This document shows, one piece after another, positions 43,606 through 52,102 of a DNA stretch of 64,000 bases (positions are counted from its first letter, which is position 1; each line of letters opens with the position of its first letter). Both the position numbers and the translations under genes were made by a program. The notes beneath the pieces are model-generated. The model did no database searches, was not told the origin of the DNA, and worked only from the letters and a program-made list of their open reading frames with translations. The DNA lies in NCBI GenBank assembly GCA_943371245.1, contig CALRTY020000017.1, forward strand, positions 1-64,000. Reading direction: 5' to 3'. The DNA is from UBA5018 sp947463165. Its GTDB lineage: Bacteria > Cyanobacteriota > Cyanobacteriia > PCC-6307 > Cyanobiaceae.

Positions 43606-43902
43606 ATGCCGACGATTGGCCTTTGCCGCCTACTCACTCCCGGCCCTTCTTCCAGCCCGCTGCGGTCTGACACGCGGCGAATATCCCCCTGGCGGCCGGA
43701 GCCCCGCAGGCGCCTGGCCGCTGGCCTGGCGGCAGTGGGGAGCGTGGTTTTGCTGTTAGGGATGGGAGCGCCACGGGCCAGGGCCTATGACGGTGAGGTG
43801 CGCAGGGCCTGCGTGAAGGAGAGTCGCCTGCTCCAGCCCCGGGCGTTTGTGGAGCGGACTGCAACGCAAATGAAGGATCGAAACCGCAGATGGTGTGTGT
43901 GA
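43606..43902 (+). CDS. Doubtful ORF with signal-like segment
   Basis: From ATG 43606 the frame encodes a basic stretch then RRLAAGLAAVGSVVLLLGMGAPRARAYDGEVRRAC, which looks like a signal peptide, and a short tail. No family known; it ends inside the attC-like site at 43859. Could be a small secreted cassette protein or chance. Confidence 0.25.
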   Translation: MPTIGLCRLLTPGPSSSPLRSDTRRISPWRPEPRRRLAAGLAAVGSVVLLLGMGAPRARAYDGEVRRACVKESRLLQPRAFVERTATQMKDRNRRWCV

Positions 43903-43962
43903 CGAGCACCCCAGAGGCATAGAACTGATCGGGGGCGGCTCAGGTGAATGGCTGTGTTAGCC
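43859..43962 (-). other. attC-like site, family 3 (attC-13)
   Basis: Left core TGCAACGC, right arm GGCGGCTCAGGTGAATGGCTGTGTTAGCC, similar to attC-6 at 35018. It lies 6 bp beyond the mazF stop at 43969. Confidence 0.55.
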
Positions 43963-43968
43963 AGGACG

Positions 43969-44310
43969 CTACACGGCAAACATAGCCTGCAAAACACTGA
44001 GCACCTCGACTAATGTGTCTTCCTCTAAAACGCCTAGGCGCTTAATCAACCGATCTCTGTCGACAGCCCTGAGCTGATCAGCAACCACGTGACCATCTTT
44101 AGCAGAGAATCGGCAACGTATGCGAAAAGGATAGGGGTGCCCACCTGTTGTAAGTGGCGCAACGATAAACGTATTGAGATGGGCGTTCAACTCGTCCGGG
44201 GAGACAACAACGCACGGTCTCGTTTTCCTGATTTCCGATCCTTTCGTGGGATTAAGGGAAACAAGATAGATATCTCCTCTTGAGACAACTTCTTCTGTCA
44301 CCACGACCAC
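43969..44310 (-). CDS. mazF: MazF/PemK-family toxin
   Basis: 113 residues: VVSRGDIYLVSLNPTKGSEIRKTRPCVVVSPDELNAHLNTFIVAPLTTGGHPYPFRIRCRF, then VVADQLRAVDRDRLIKRLG. It is a complete MazF with the RPCVVVSP and PLTT motifs expected for an mRNA interferase. It overlaps its antitoxin gene by 13 bp. The cassette is on the 5' side of the intact intI. Confidence 0.9.
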   Translation of the reverse strand: MVVVTEEVVSRGDIYLVSLNPTKGSEIRKTRPCVVVSPDELNAHLNTFIVAPLTTGGHPYPFRIRCRFSAKDGHVVADQLRAVDRDRLIKRLGVLEEDTLVEVLSVLQAMFAV

Positions 44311-44540
44311 TCTTCGTCGTCAAAGCGGGTGCTGCTCATTTCATCGAGAAGACCACCTGGATCGAATGCTGCTGCCGCCTCTGCCCAGCCTGCTCTTGGA
44401 TGTGCCGAGGGCCTGATAGTCAGCACGCCAGGCGCAGCCTCGATTTCGACCTCATCAACAAGCCCAGCAACCTCAAGTAACGGCTTGGCGAGACGTATTC
44501 CTCGCGAGTTACCAATTTTGACAAGCTTCGCCCGAACCAT
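44298..44540 (-). CDS. mazE: MazE/AbrB-type antitoxin
   Basis: 80 residues from ATG 44540 (MVRAKLVKIGNSRGIRLAKPLLEVAGLVDEVEIEA), an AbrB-type DNA-binding domain, followed by a toxin-binding tail with FDPGGLLDEMSSTRFDDEEWSW. The longer frame (44588) adds 16 residues not found in such antitoxins. Pair with the downstream mazF appears intact. Confidence 0.88.
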   Translation of the reverse strand: MVRAKLVKIGNSRGIRLAKPLLEVAGLVDEVEIEAAPGVLTIRPSAHPRAGWAEAAAAFDPGGLLDEMSSTRFDDEEWSW

Positions 44541-44686
44541 GGCGACCTCAGACAGGCGTAAGCACATTGTAACCACTGCTGGCGCCATCGGCCGTTACCT
44601 CACATCTGGCTAACCTCATCTCTGGCTAACTCACCAATGAGAAGAACCTCAACGAAGCAGTTTGCACTGCAGCTCTAATCAGCCTG

Positions 44687-44814
44687 ATGGGCGTTGTTCA
44701 GCTGGTGGAGAACAGGGTGCTGGAGTCGGCTCGGAACGAGGCGCTGGCCAGGATCCGCGATGCTGATGACTGGCCGGCACTGGCGTTGGGGCTGCAACTG
44801 GAGTGGGTCATCTA
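44687..44814 (+). pseudogene. PIN-domain (VapC-like) fragment
   Basis: VENRVLESARNEALARIRDADDWPALALGLQLEW resembles the interior of PIN-domain toxins, where DDWP(A/V)LALAL precedes the acidic active-site residues. The sequence stops right after, and no start of the domain is present. The N-terminal end of a PIN gene is seen at 55058-55105. Confidence 0.5.
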
Positions 44815-44871
44815 GACGACTGGATGGAACCATCGCCGCTCACACCAAAATTCAGCGCACCCCATCAAGGC

Positions 44872-45081
44872 TCAGGGCTCAGGTTTGAGGAAACGGCCCG
44901 CCAGGCGCACGGCCAGCACCACTGCGGCGATGCCGTAGGCGGCGAAAGTGATCCCCTGGCCGGCGGTGCCGGTTTCGTAGATGCCGCGTTGGAGCAGCAC
45001 GAAATCGGCCAGGGAGGAGGCCGTGCCCCACAGCATCACCCAAACGCTTACGTAGGCAACACCTTTCAGGGTCGGGTTCAT
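44872..45081 (-). CDS. Small two-helix membrane protein
   Basis: 69 residues: GVAYVSVWVMLWGTASSLADFVLLQRGIYE and AGQGITFAAYGIAAVVLAVRLAGRFL form two helices. It looks like a conserved picocyanobacterial hypothetical; function unknown. GC fits the core. It is not near a recognisable attC. Confidence 0.65.
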   Translation of the reverse strand: MNPTLKGVAYVSVWVMLWGTASSLADFVLLQRGIYETGTAGQGITFAAYGIAAVVLAVRLAGRFLKPEP

Positions 45082-45214
45082 CGGCTCTTAGGGGCGGCAG
45101 GAGGAAGGGTCGCTGAAACCTAGGCAGCCGAAGGCCTGATCTATGCGCAGCCCGATCCCGGGCGGCAGGTTGATGGGCAGCCCAACGGCTGGTTTCTGCT
45201 GATCATCACCACCT

Positions 45215-47338
45215 TTATTTGCAGATCATTACATCCACACCGGAGGTACGGCGGCGCACGAGCACGCCGGTGTCGTGGTCGCTGCGGTGCAGCTGCAAGT
45301 CGATCTCCTCTTCGCCAAGGCGCAGACCGGAGATCTCGAGCAAATTGATTCCCTTGGGCAGCACGGGATTGAGGAACATCACCTGTACGCGGCCGCTCAG
45401 CTGATCACGGCTGATGGCCATGCCGGTGATCGACTCCATTAGGCCGAACACCGCCCCACTGGCCCAGGCCTGGGGGCTGCAGGCCACCGGGTAATGGGTG
45501 GGCTCCTCATCCTCCCGGCGCGCGAAACCGCAGAACAACTCCGGCAGCCGGTGCTGGGGCATGGCGCATGCCGTCTCGAACAGGCCTGTGATCACCCGCA
45601 TCGCCTCACCCCGGTAGCCGTAGCGGGCCAGCCCAAGGCCGATCAGGGCGTTGTCATGGGGCCAAACCGAGCCGTTGTGGTAACTCATCGGGTTGTAGCG
45701 CACCTCCCGCTCATCGAGGGTGCGCACCCCCCAACCGCTGAAGCTGGTGGGGGCCAGCAATTGCCGAGCGATTGACCCTGCTGCGGAGCGGCTGGCAATG
45801 CCGGTCCAGAGGCAGTGACCCGCGTTCGAGGCCCTCACCACGCAGGGCTCCCCGGCGCCATCAAGGGCCAGCGCATAGCTGCCGATCGACGCGCACCAAT
45901 AGGCGTCATGGAACCGACGGCGCAGCTGGCGGGCCTCCGCCCGCAGCCGTTCTGCCTCAGCGCTCCGGCCAAAGCGCTCTTCGATGGCGGCCATCGCATG
46001 ACGGGCACCGTAGGCATAGGCCTGCACCTCACACAGGGCGATGGAGCCCTGGGCCAAGCGGCCGTCAGCATGGTGAACGGCATCGTCGCTGTCCTTCCAG
46101 CCCTGGTTGCGCAGCCCTCCCTGGGCGGCGCAGAGGTAGCGCAGGAAGCCGTCCGGACTGCGGGCCTCCGCCATGCGAATCCAGGCCATGGCACTGTCGA
46201 GGGAGGGCCGCAGGCTGTTGATGAAGTCCCGATCGTCGCTGCGCAGCAGGTAGTCACCCGCAAGCATCAGAAACAGGGGCGTGGCATCGACACTGCCGTA
46301 ATAGCGGCCGAAAGGCACCTCTCCGAGGGCCGCCATCTCCCCCAGCCGGGCCTCATGGAGGATCTTGCCGCTTTCGGCATCACTCACGGGATCCTCGTGG
46401 CGGGCCTGCTGATCCGCCAGGAACCCCAGAACGCCCCGTGCCAGCCGGGGCTCCACCAAGAGCATCTGACGGGCGGTGATCAGCCCATCGCGACCGAACG
46501 GGCAGCTGAACCAGGGGACACCGGCATAGGGGTAAAGGCCGTGGTCCAGCTGGCTGGAGAGCAGATGCACATCCGAGGTGGAGCGCGCCACCCAGCAGTT
46601 GAAGGAAGGGTTATCGGTGCTAATCGAGGCGGTGAGCAGCCGGTTCAGGCGGAACCGCTCAACGGTGGCCAGCAGGGCCGCATCAAAGGCCTCCTGGGGC
46701 GTGACCTCCGGACGGCCATGGGGGTGGAAATCAAGTTCAAGGCAGAAGCGGCGGGTGCAGCGGGGTTCGAGTTCGAGGGCGAAGTGCACCCTGGAATCCG
46801 ACACCTCCAGCAACGGCAGCCCCAGACGCAAGAGCGTGCAGCGATCCTCACCATCCAGTCCGCGGTAAACCACCTCGAGGCTTTCGGAGGTGGTGCCATG
46901 CACGCTCGTGCCGCGGTGGCTGCGGTGGTGACCGCGCACCTCGAAGATGTCGCGGAAATCGGCATCGACCCGCAGGTTCATCGGCACCGTGACCGACGCC
47001 GAGGCATAACTGGTGAAGCAGAACTGTTGCAACAGGCCCGTGGGGGTGAGCACGGAACTGCGCTCCAGATGCACCGTGCCGGCTGGGGGAGACCCGGCGG
47101 CAATCCCATCGTTGCTGAGGTGGCTGACGTGCAGCCCCATCTCCTCCCGCTCGGTGGAGGAGAGCACCGTGGTGCCATGGCCCCAAATGGACAGCTCCAG
47201 GCGGCTCACATGACGCATGCCCCGGTGGAACACCCCCGAATCGGGATGGCTGGCGGGGCAAATCTCACCGCGTCGGTCGAGCATGGCGAAGGTCTCGCCA
47301 TCCTTGAGCACGAAGGGGGGTAACTGATCAGGCCGCAT
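45215..47338 (-). CDS. Amylo-alpha-1,6-glucosidase-like (glycogen debranching) hydrolase
   Basis: 707 residues: N-terminal glycogen-debranching N domain (FVLKDGETFAMLDRRGEI, GVFHRGMRHVSRLELSIWG) and an (alpha/alpha)6 barrel typical of GH63/amylo-glucosidases (GVPWFSCPFGRDGLITARQML, NQGWKDSDDAVHHADGRLA, YNPMSYHNGSVWPHDNALIGLGLARYG). Acidic residues in GRDG, WKDSDD and the C-terminal PELFCGF region fit an inverting hydrolase. Substrate not certain. Coupled to the GT4 gene upstream by an 11-bp overlap, a pairing that recurs in bacterial alpha-glucan or sugar-osmolyte loci. Confidence 0.87.
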   Translation of the reverse strand: MRPDQLPPFVLKDGETFAMLDRRGEICPASHPDSGVFHRGMRHVSRLELSIWGHGTTVLSSTEREEMGLHVSHLSNDGIAAGSPPAGTVHLERSSVLTPTGLLQQFCFTSYASASVTVPMNLRVDADFRDIFEVRGHHRSHRGTSVHGTTSESLEVVYRGLDGEDRCTLLRLGLPLLEVSDSRVHFALELEPRCTRRFCLELDFHPHGRPEVTPQEAFDAALLATVERFRLNRLLTASISTDNPSFNCWVARSTSDVHLLSSQLDHGLYPYAGVPWFSCPFGRDGLITARQMLLVEPRLARGVLGFLADQQARHEDPVSDAESGKILHEARLGEMAALGEVPFGRYYGSVDATPLFLMLAGDYLLRSDDRDFINSLRPSLDSAMAWIRMAEARSPDGFLRYLCAAQGGLRNQGWKDSDDAVHHADGRLAQGSIALCEVQAYAYGARHAMAAIEERFGRSAEAERLRAEARQLRRRFHDAYWCASIGSYALALDGAGEPCVVRASNAGHCLWTGIASRSAAGSIARQLLAPTSFSGWGVRTLDEREVRYNPMSYHNGSVWPHDNALIGLGLARYGYRGEAMRVITGLFETACAMPQHRLPELFCGFARREDEEPTHYPVACSPQAWASGAVFGLMESITGMAISRDQLSGRVQVMFLNPVLPKGINLLEISGLRLGEEEIDLQLHRSDHDTGVLVRRRTSGVDVMICK

Positions 47339-48425
47339 GGAGCAAGGGCGAAAGGATCCTGGATTCGGGGCGGATGCTGGAGCGGTGGTGCTGAATCAAC
47401 CAGTGATAAAGCTGCTCATAGGCATTGGCCTGGCGCTCAACGCTGAAGCGCTCGTCGAAATCGGCGCGCACCCGCTGCCGCGACAGCCGGTCGATCCCAC
47501 GCACCGCCAGCACCGCCGCCTCGATCGAATCCACAAGCACCCCATTGATGCCGTTGCGGATCACCTCCGGCGTGGAGCCGTTGCGCCAGGCGATCACCGG
47601 GGTTCCGCAGGCATTGGCTTCGATCATCACCAAACCGAAGGGCTCCGGCCAGTCGATCGGGAACAGCAGGGCAAGGGCACCGCCCAGCAATTTCTGCTTG
47701 CCAGCATCATCCACCTCACCGATGAACTCCACCTCGGGGTGACTCTGCAACAGCGGCTCAATCACCGAATGGAAGTAGGCGTTGTCCACAGAATCCACCT
47801 TGGCCGCCACCTTCAAGGGCAGCCCCGCCTGGGTGGCAATGGCGATGGCGCGATCGAGCCGTTTCTCGGGGGACACCCGACCAACGAAGGCGAGATAGTC
47901 CCCGGGGTTGGGTGCGAAGCGGTAGAGGTGTGCCGGCAGACCATGGTGAACGGTGCCGATCCAGTGGGCCTGGGGCAACGGCAACCGCTGGGCGTCGGAG
48001 ATGGACACCAACGGCACCCGATCGAAATGGCGATGCAAAGCCGCCATTTCCGGAGCCGCCACAGGCCCGTGCATGGTGGTGAGATGGGGGCGATCGAGGC
48101 GGGCCGTAAGGGGGTAGTGGCCGTGGCCGGTATGAAAATGGAGGATGTCGAAGCGGTGCAACTGATCGGCCACGTGGTCTAGCTGAATCAGCGCCGGCAC
48201 GCTGCGGTCGCCCTGGTAGCCGGAGCGGCGCAGGGCCTCGGGTACGCAGGCAAACAGTTCGGCGCTGGTGAGCGAATCGCCACTGGCAAACAGCACCACT
48301 TCGTGGCCACGGCGGACCAATTCCTCGGTGAGGTAATGAACCACCCGTTCGGTGCCTCCATAACACCTGGGCGGAACACTTTCATCGAGTGGAGCAATCT
48401 GGGCAATGCGCATTGTGCTGCTCAA
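47328..48425 (-). CDS. Glycosyltransferase family 4 protein
   Basis: 365 residues, GT-B fold: N-terminal RIAQIAPLDESVPPRCYGGTERVVHYLTEELVRRGHEVVLFASGDS, linker FHTGHGHYPL, C-terminal nucleotide-sugar site LAFVGRVSPEKRLDRAI and the acidic EPFGLVMIEANACGTPVIAW (EX7E). It transfers a sugar from a nucleotide donor; acceptor unknown. First gene of a two-gene unit with the debranching-like hydrolase. Confidence 0.9.
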   Translation of the reverse strand: MSSTMRIAQIAPLDESVPPRCYGGTERVVHYLTEELVRRGHEVVLFASGDSLTSAELFACVPEALRRSGYQGDRSVPALIQLDHVADQLHRFDILHFHTGHGHYPLTARLDRPHLTTMHGPVAAPEMAALHRHFDRVPLVSISDAQRLPLPQAHWIGTVHHGLPAHLYRFAPNPGDYLAFVGRVSPEKRLDRAIAIATQAGLPLKVAAKVDSVDNAYFHSVIEPLLQSHPEVEFIGEVDDAGKQKLLGGALALLFPIDWPEPFGLVMIEANACGTPVIAWRNGSTPEVIRNGINGVLVDSIEAAVLAVRGIDRLSRQRVRADFDERFSVERQANAYEQLYHWLIQHHRSSIRPESRILSPLLHAA

Positions 48426-48832
48426 ATACGACTAATCACCAGGGCATAGGTCACGCAATCGACTGCACGATCCGCAGCCGAGACGTGAACAGGTGCAGGT
48501 GACCTAATACTAAGTAGAGAATGCTGCCTGAACCTGTTGCACATCAGCTGCAGACCGTTTGCCTCCAACCGTCAGCCCCACCGCTAAAGGAGCTACTGCT
48601 CCTGAGTTACATCACTCCACGGGATGCTGCTTCGTCTACCCCAGCTGAAAACCAGGCCAAAGGCTTGATTTCACTATGAATATTGGGCACATCTGCAGCA
48701 GTCAAATAACTATTTCAGGTCCACAGTGGAATTGGAGAAGCAATGGCGTGCACAGCAAAAGGATCTGCTTTGGTAGCGATCCAGCCGCTCCATATGCTTT
48801 GCCCTCGATCTCAAAACCTTGCGGACCCAATC
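48426..48832. other. Intergenic region, divergent GT4 and CsbD genes
   Basis: 407 bp; presumably carries both promoters. I see no attC-like site, repeat or credible ORF. Composition is lower in GC than the flanking hydrolase genes. Confidence 0.5.
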
Positions 48833-49018
48833 ATGAACAAGCTCCAATTCAAAGGTGAATGGCACGAGTTGAAAGGGAAGCTCAGGCAGAAGTTTGCCGA
48901 TCTCACCGATGACGACTTGAACTATGCCGAGGGCCAAGAAGAGGAATTGCTAGGCCATCTGCAGAAGAAGCTCGGCAAGACCCAACAACAGATCTCCGAA
49001 CTGGTCAATACCCCTTAG
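48833..49018 (+). CDS. CsbD-family stress protein
   Basis: 61 residues from ATG 48833 (MNKLQFKGEWHELKGKLRQKFADLTDDDL), a clear CsbD domain with GEWHELKGKLRQ and NYAEGQEEELLGHLQKKLGK. Members are small hydrophilic proteins induced by general stress in many bacteria; mechanism unknown. It is followed 10 bp later by a DUF1328 gene. Confidence 0.9.
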   Translation: MNKLQFKGEWHELKGKLRQKFADLTDDDLNYAEGQEEELLGHLQKKLGKTQQQISELVNTP

Positions 49019-49028
49019 GTGCCATTTC

Positions 49029-49193
49029 ATGCTTAATTATGCCGTAACGTTTTTCATCATTGCGATCGTCGCTGCATTCCTTGGCTTTACTGGTATCGCC
49101 GGATCAGCTGCGAGCATCGCCCAGCTCCTGTTTTTTGTATTTCTAGTGCTTGCTGTGATTTCGTTTCTCACCGGTAGACGCGGCATCATGTAA
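49029..49193 (+). CDS. DUF1328 small membrane protein
   Basis: 54 residues (MLNYAVTFFIIAIVAAFLGFTG, then IAGSAASIAQLLFFVFLVLAV, ending SFLTGRRGIM). The two helices and the FTGIAG turn identify DUF1328/YtjA, often encoded with CsbD proteins in stress loci. It begins 10 bp after the csbD stop and is probably co-transcribed. Confidence 0.88.
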   Translation: MLNYAVTFFIIAIVAAFLGFTGIAGSAASIAQLLFFVFLVLAVISFLTGRRGIM

Positions 49194-49265
49194 ACAGCCA
49201 CACGAACAACAATTCGCCACTGGATTACTATGATCGCAACCAAATACCCAGTGGTCATCATTCAG

Positions 49266-49318
49266 CGAGCACTGAGTACTGAGTATTGAGTACTGAGTAC
49301 TCAGCTTTGAGCATTGAG
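49266..49318. repeat. 8-bp tandem repeat (GAGTACT-type)
   Basis: Alternating GAGTACTG/GAGTATTG/GAGCATTG units, six to seven copies, between DUF1328 and the secreted CsbD-like gene. Too short and irregular to be a CRISPR array. Confidence 0.8.
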
Positions 49319-49394
49319 CATCATTGGGCATGATGCACGAGCCGCCAATATGTTTCTTATCGATAAACCTCGTTATCACCAGGTCATTCTCACC

Positions 49395-49721
49395 ATGAAT
49401 CACCAACTTCGTTTTGTGCGCCAGCTAGCTAGTGCTTGTCTTGGCATTGCCTTTAGCCTGCTGGCATTGATCGCCACGCCGGCCTTGAGCTCTCCCGCCC
49501 AAGCCTCAGGATCATTTGGCATCAGTACCTCATTCCTGCCACTTGCCGCTACCGCTGGCCGCATCAAGGCTGACGCCAAGCAATTCGAGGGCAAGACCCA
49601 GGAATCGATTGGCAAGGTAACTGGCAACCAGGGAGATCGCCTCGCCGGCAAGGCGAAGCAAGCCGAGGCCAAAGTCCGAAATACCGTTGAAGACGTCAAG
49701 GACAAGGCCGGAATGGGATGA
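49395..49721 (+). CDS. Exported CsbD-like protein
   Basis: 108 residues from ATG 49395 (MNHQLRFVRQLASACLGIAFSLLALIATPALSSPAQA), a signal peptide ending near AQA, then a CsbD-type domain AGRIKADAKQFEGKTQESIGKVTGNQGDRLAGKAKQAEAKVRNTVEDVKDK. Export of a CsbD domain to the periplasm or lumen is a recognised cyanobacterial variant. The 27 residues upstream in the longer frame do not fit. A terminator follows at 49738. Confidence 0.85.
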   Translation: MNHQLRFVRQLASACLGIAFSLLALIATPALSSPAQASGSFGISTSFLPLAATAGRIKADAKQFEGKTQESIGKVTGNQGDRLAGKAKQAEAKVRNTVEDVKDKAGMG

Positions 49722-49737
49722 GCTGAAATCAGCGGCG

Positions 49738-49770
49738 ACGCCTGGCATTCCAGTTGAACACACCAGGCGT
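49738..49770 (+). terminator. Hairpin terminator after the exported CsbD-like gene
   Basis: ACGCCTGG (49738-49745) pairs with CCAGGCGT (49763-49770), perfect 8-bp stem, followed by a mixed GTCGCTTAC. Confidence 0.6.
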
Positions 49771-50022
49771 GTCGCTTACATTCAGCAGCTTATTATTCAA
49801 TGCAAAATGGGTTTTTCCAAGCTGATTACCTTGTCGAGGAGTCCCAAGTTTAGGGCTCCTCTATTTTTAGCAGAAGAGCTTAGGCCAAGGATCGCTATCC
49901 CCAAAAATTCATGATCGCCGAATCCGATCTGCTTGCAAGCAATGAACTTGTTCCAGGCTATTTATATCGTCAATCGGGCTACTCCACGAAGGATTCCTTA
50001 AAGCTTATTGCTACCTTAAACT

Positions 50023-50511
50023 TCAGGAATGCCTAGGCAGCACGGTAATTGAGCCGTTGTTTTCCAAAATGGCCACGTGCACATCTTCGATCGAATCGCA
50101 ACCGGCAGCACGTATGGCGGTTTCAAGTTCGTGGCGGGTGAGTTGAGCATGCATCAGAACGTCGGGATACAATCTCCCATTGTGTACCAGTACTTCCGGG
50201 CGCCCTTCGATGAAGGTCTCAATGCGTTTACTGCGACTGGTTGCAAGGCCAACAAGAAAGTTGAGTCCCACGAGCGTCAAGGCAGAGACGAGTCCCCCGA
50301 TCAGAGAGCTGTCACCACCATTCATCGAGTTCTGCACGGCATTGGAGAGCACGAGCAAGAGAACAAGATCAAACGTGGCGAGTTGACCGATCTGTCGTTT
50401 ACCCGTTAATCGCAGCAGAACGAGCAAAAATATGTAAACTACTGCTCCGCGTAGCACGAACTCCCAGATCGGGATGGCAACTGTCCACATGTAGAAGTCC
50501 GAGTTGAGCAA
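50023..50511 (-). CDS. DUF421/YetF-family membrane protein
   Basis: 162 residues: three helices (IWEFVLRGAVVYIFLLVLLRLTGKRQIGQLATFDLVLLLVLSNAVQNSM; LIGGLVSALTLVGLNFLVG) and a cytoplasmic DUF421 domain with EGRPEVLVHNGRLYPDVLMHAQLTRHELETAIRAAG. Related Bacillus proteins influence spore-wall and membrane properties; role here unknown. No attC abuts it, so it probably belongs with the stress cluster rather than the cassette array. Confidence 0.88.
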   Translation of the reverse strand: MLNSDFYMWTVAIPIWEFVLRGAVVYIFLLVLLRLTGKRQIGQLATFDLVLLLVLSNAVQNSMNGGDSSLIGGLVSALTLVGLNFLVGLATSRSKRIETFIEGRPEVLVHNGRLYPDVLMHAQLTRHELETAIRAAGCDSIEDVHVAILENNGSITVLPRHS

Positions 50512-50599
50512 TGAGGTCAGTTTAGGCCCAGGATCTAGGAGTTTGTCGCCAATAGAGCAGCGAGCCGCCGGCCACTGCGATTCGTTAGCTGAGGCGAAC

Positions 50600-50691
50600 C
50601 ACTAAATGCTGCCCTTGAGTGGCAGGCAAGGTACCTACGGTGGCGCAGCAGAGTGTTTGTGGAGGCCTATCCACCCAGGGGCTGATTAGAC
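50600..50691 (-). other. attC-like site, family 2 (attC-14)
   Basis: CACTAAATGCTGCCCTTGAGTGGCAGGCAAG and GGCCTATCCACCCAGGGGCTGATTAGAC. The left core is CTAAATG in place of CTAACG. It includes the higA stop. Last site of the right-hand array. Confidence 0.7.
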
Positions 50692-50994
50692 AGCCATCTT
50701 CTCGTCGTCAACAGCCGTGACATGCAATTCCAAACCCAGAGCCGAAATCACCTTCAATACTGTTGCCAGCTCAGGATTGCCCGAAGATGATAACGACTTG
50801 TATAGACTTTCCCTGCCAAGGCCAGCATCACGGGCAACTTGGCTCATACCTTTAGCCCTAGCCATATCGCCTAAGGCAGCTGCAACAAGCTGAGGATCAC
50901 CATCCTGCAGTGCGGCTTCTAAATAAGCCGCAACATCATCAGCAGTGCGAAGGTGTGTGGCGGGGTCCCAGATTGTCGTGGTGGTTTTGGTCAT
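50686..50994 (-). CDS. higA: HigA-like helix-turn-helix antitoxin
   Basis: 102 residues: LRTADDVAAYLEAALQDGDPQLVAAALGDMARAKGMSQVARDAGLGRESLYKSLSSSGNPELATVLKVISALGLELHVTA, the addiction-module antidote type with an HTH. It follows the toxin gene by 9 bp (toxin-first order, as in higBA). Both genes are open, so the pair is likely functional. Confidence 0.88.
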   Translation of the reverse strand: MTKTTTTIWDPATHLRTADDVAAYLEAALQDGDPQLVAAALGDMARAKGMSQVARDAGLGRESLYKSLSSSGNPELATVLKVISALGLELHVTAVDDEKMAV

Positions 50995-51003
50995 TGGATT
51001 CTC

Positions 51004-51294
51004 CTAGAGATTTCGAGCAAGGTCTTTGGCGAGACGAATATCCTTGTCTTGGTACCTCTTGTCGCCGCCTGCAAGCAGGATGACGACAGCATCTCCCTGC
51101 TTAGTCAGATAGATCCGATAGCCGGGGCCATAAAGGATCCGCAGCTCTGAGACGCCATCGCCTAAGGGGCGGATATCTCCTGAGTTGCCAAGGGAGAGCC
51201 GTCTGATCCGGATGTCGATACGAGCCCTTGCAGTCCGGTCACGCAGGGCAGCAAACCACGCGGCATAGGCAGGCGTCTCCCTGACTTCAAGCAT
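51004..51294 (-). CDS. higB: HigB/RelE-like (Gp49 family) toxin
   Basis: 96 residues: VRETPAYAAWFAALRDRTARARIDIRIRRLSLGNSGDIRPLGDGVSELRILYGPGYRIYLTKQGDAVVILLAGGDKRYQDKDIRLAKDLARNL. The GVSELRI.YGPGYRIY and LLAGGDKR motifs mark a ribosome-dependent RNase of the Gp49/HigB type. It is upstream of higA in the cassette ending at attC-14. Confidence 0.9.
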   Translation of the reverse strand: MLEVRETPAYAAWFAALRDRTARARIDIRIRRLSLGNSGDIRPLGDGVSELRILYGPGYRIYLTKQGDAVVILLAGGDKRYQDKDIRLAKDLARNL

Positions 51295-51344
51295 GCCTCA
51301 CTGTATCCCATGAGATACGGATGCGCAACCGGCTGCTTAGTCTG

Positions 51345-51427
51345 TCTAACGCTCAAGATCAGCGGCGGGCATGAATCTCGGTACAGAAGTCAGCCATTGC
51401 TCCCGTCTTCTGGATTTGGATGTTAGA
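51345..51427 (-). other. attC-like site, family 1 (attC-15)
   Basis: TCTAACGCTCAAGATCAGCGGCGGGC and TCCCGTCTTCTGGATTTGGATGTTAGAAG. Both core boxes intact. Minus-strand reading ends GATCTTGAGCGTTAGA, the standard R' form. Confidence 0.88.
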
Positions 51428-51777
51428 AGGTGTCATCTTTCAGGCAAGCAGACAGTATTTCAATAAGTTGGCAAATGACATCTGAAAGCTTGGAATGAGT
51501 CAGATGTCCAGCAACTCCAAGAATGAGAGCCTCATTGGCAATGAAAGAGCTTGGCGCCACGGATGAAACTGTCTCGTTTGATGCCACCGGAGAGGAAGTC
51601 GGACTCTTTGAGGGACATGGCATGTAAATAACCATATTGCTTGCTGGTGATCTGACAAAGAAGAAAATCGCCTCTGCTCGCTTCAGCAAGGACAAGGGCG
51701 GGCCTGCGCTTAGATTGCGACAGATCGGAATAAGGGAATGGAATGATGACTACATCACCTACTAAAGGTGCGCCCAT
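51423..51777 (-). pseudogene. MazF/PemK toxin with a frameshift
   Basis: From ATG 51777: LVGDVVIIPFPYSDLSQSKRRPALVLAE and CQITSKQYGYLHAMSLKESDFLSGGIKRDSFIRGAKLF, then CHCQ and stop. One extra base near 51541-51545 shifts the frame; the expected C-terminus IANEALILGVAGHLTHSKLSDVICQLIEIL continues in the next frame to 51423. Active-site motifs precede the shift but the dimer core is lost. Confidence 0.8.
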
Positions 51778-51968
51778 GCTTTCTCTTCATGTGGATTGAG
51801 CCAATCATCTGAAAGCGAAGGTTCGCTCAATGCGATTCCGCTTAACGCAGAATCCTTGTCGCTTCGTGGCACTGCGACCAAGACCTTGAGGCCCTTTTGG
51901 AGGTGTACTGATGTATTGAGCCGTATTCGTCCGTCAGGCTCAACAACAACATCATAGAGGTTTTCCAT
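51762..51968 (-). CDS. AbrB-like antitoxin of the frameshifted MazF
   Basis: 68 residues: LYDVVVEPDGRIRLNTSVHLQKGLKVLVAV, then a tail LSEPSLSDDWLNPHEEKAWAHL typical of small PemK/MazF antitoxins. It overlaps the toxin start by 16 bp. The gene is open although its toxin is broken. Confidence 0.75.
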   Translation of the reverse strand: MENLYDVVVEPDGRIRLNTSVHLQKGLKVLVAVPRSDKDSALSGIALSEPSLSDDWLNPHEEKAWAHL

Positions 51969-52102
51969 TTCTTTCTTTAGATCTCCATTGCATATGATTC
52001 CAGCTTAGCCAAGAAACCATCGAGTTGCTATCCTAGCTTGTGAAATGGAGCCCGGACGCCTCTGCCCCGAAAGGACTGCCCCCTCAGCCTCCCACGCATC
52101 CT

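Noticed and set aside
45815..47323. 502-codon plus-strand ORF
   Set aside because: Antisense to the debranching-like hydrolase, whose protein has clear family motifs.
49266..49318. CRISPR array
   Set aside because: Units of about 8 bp without spacers; a simple tandem repeat. No cas genes in the window.
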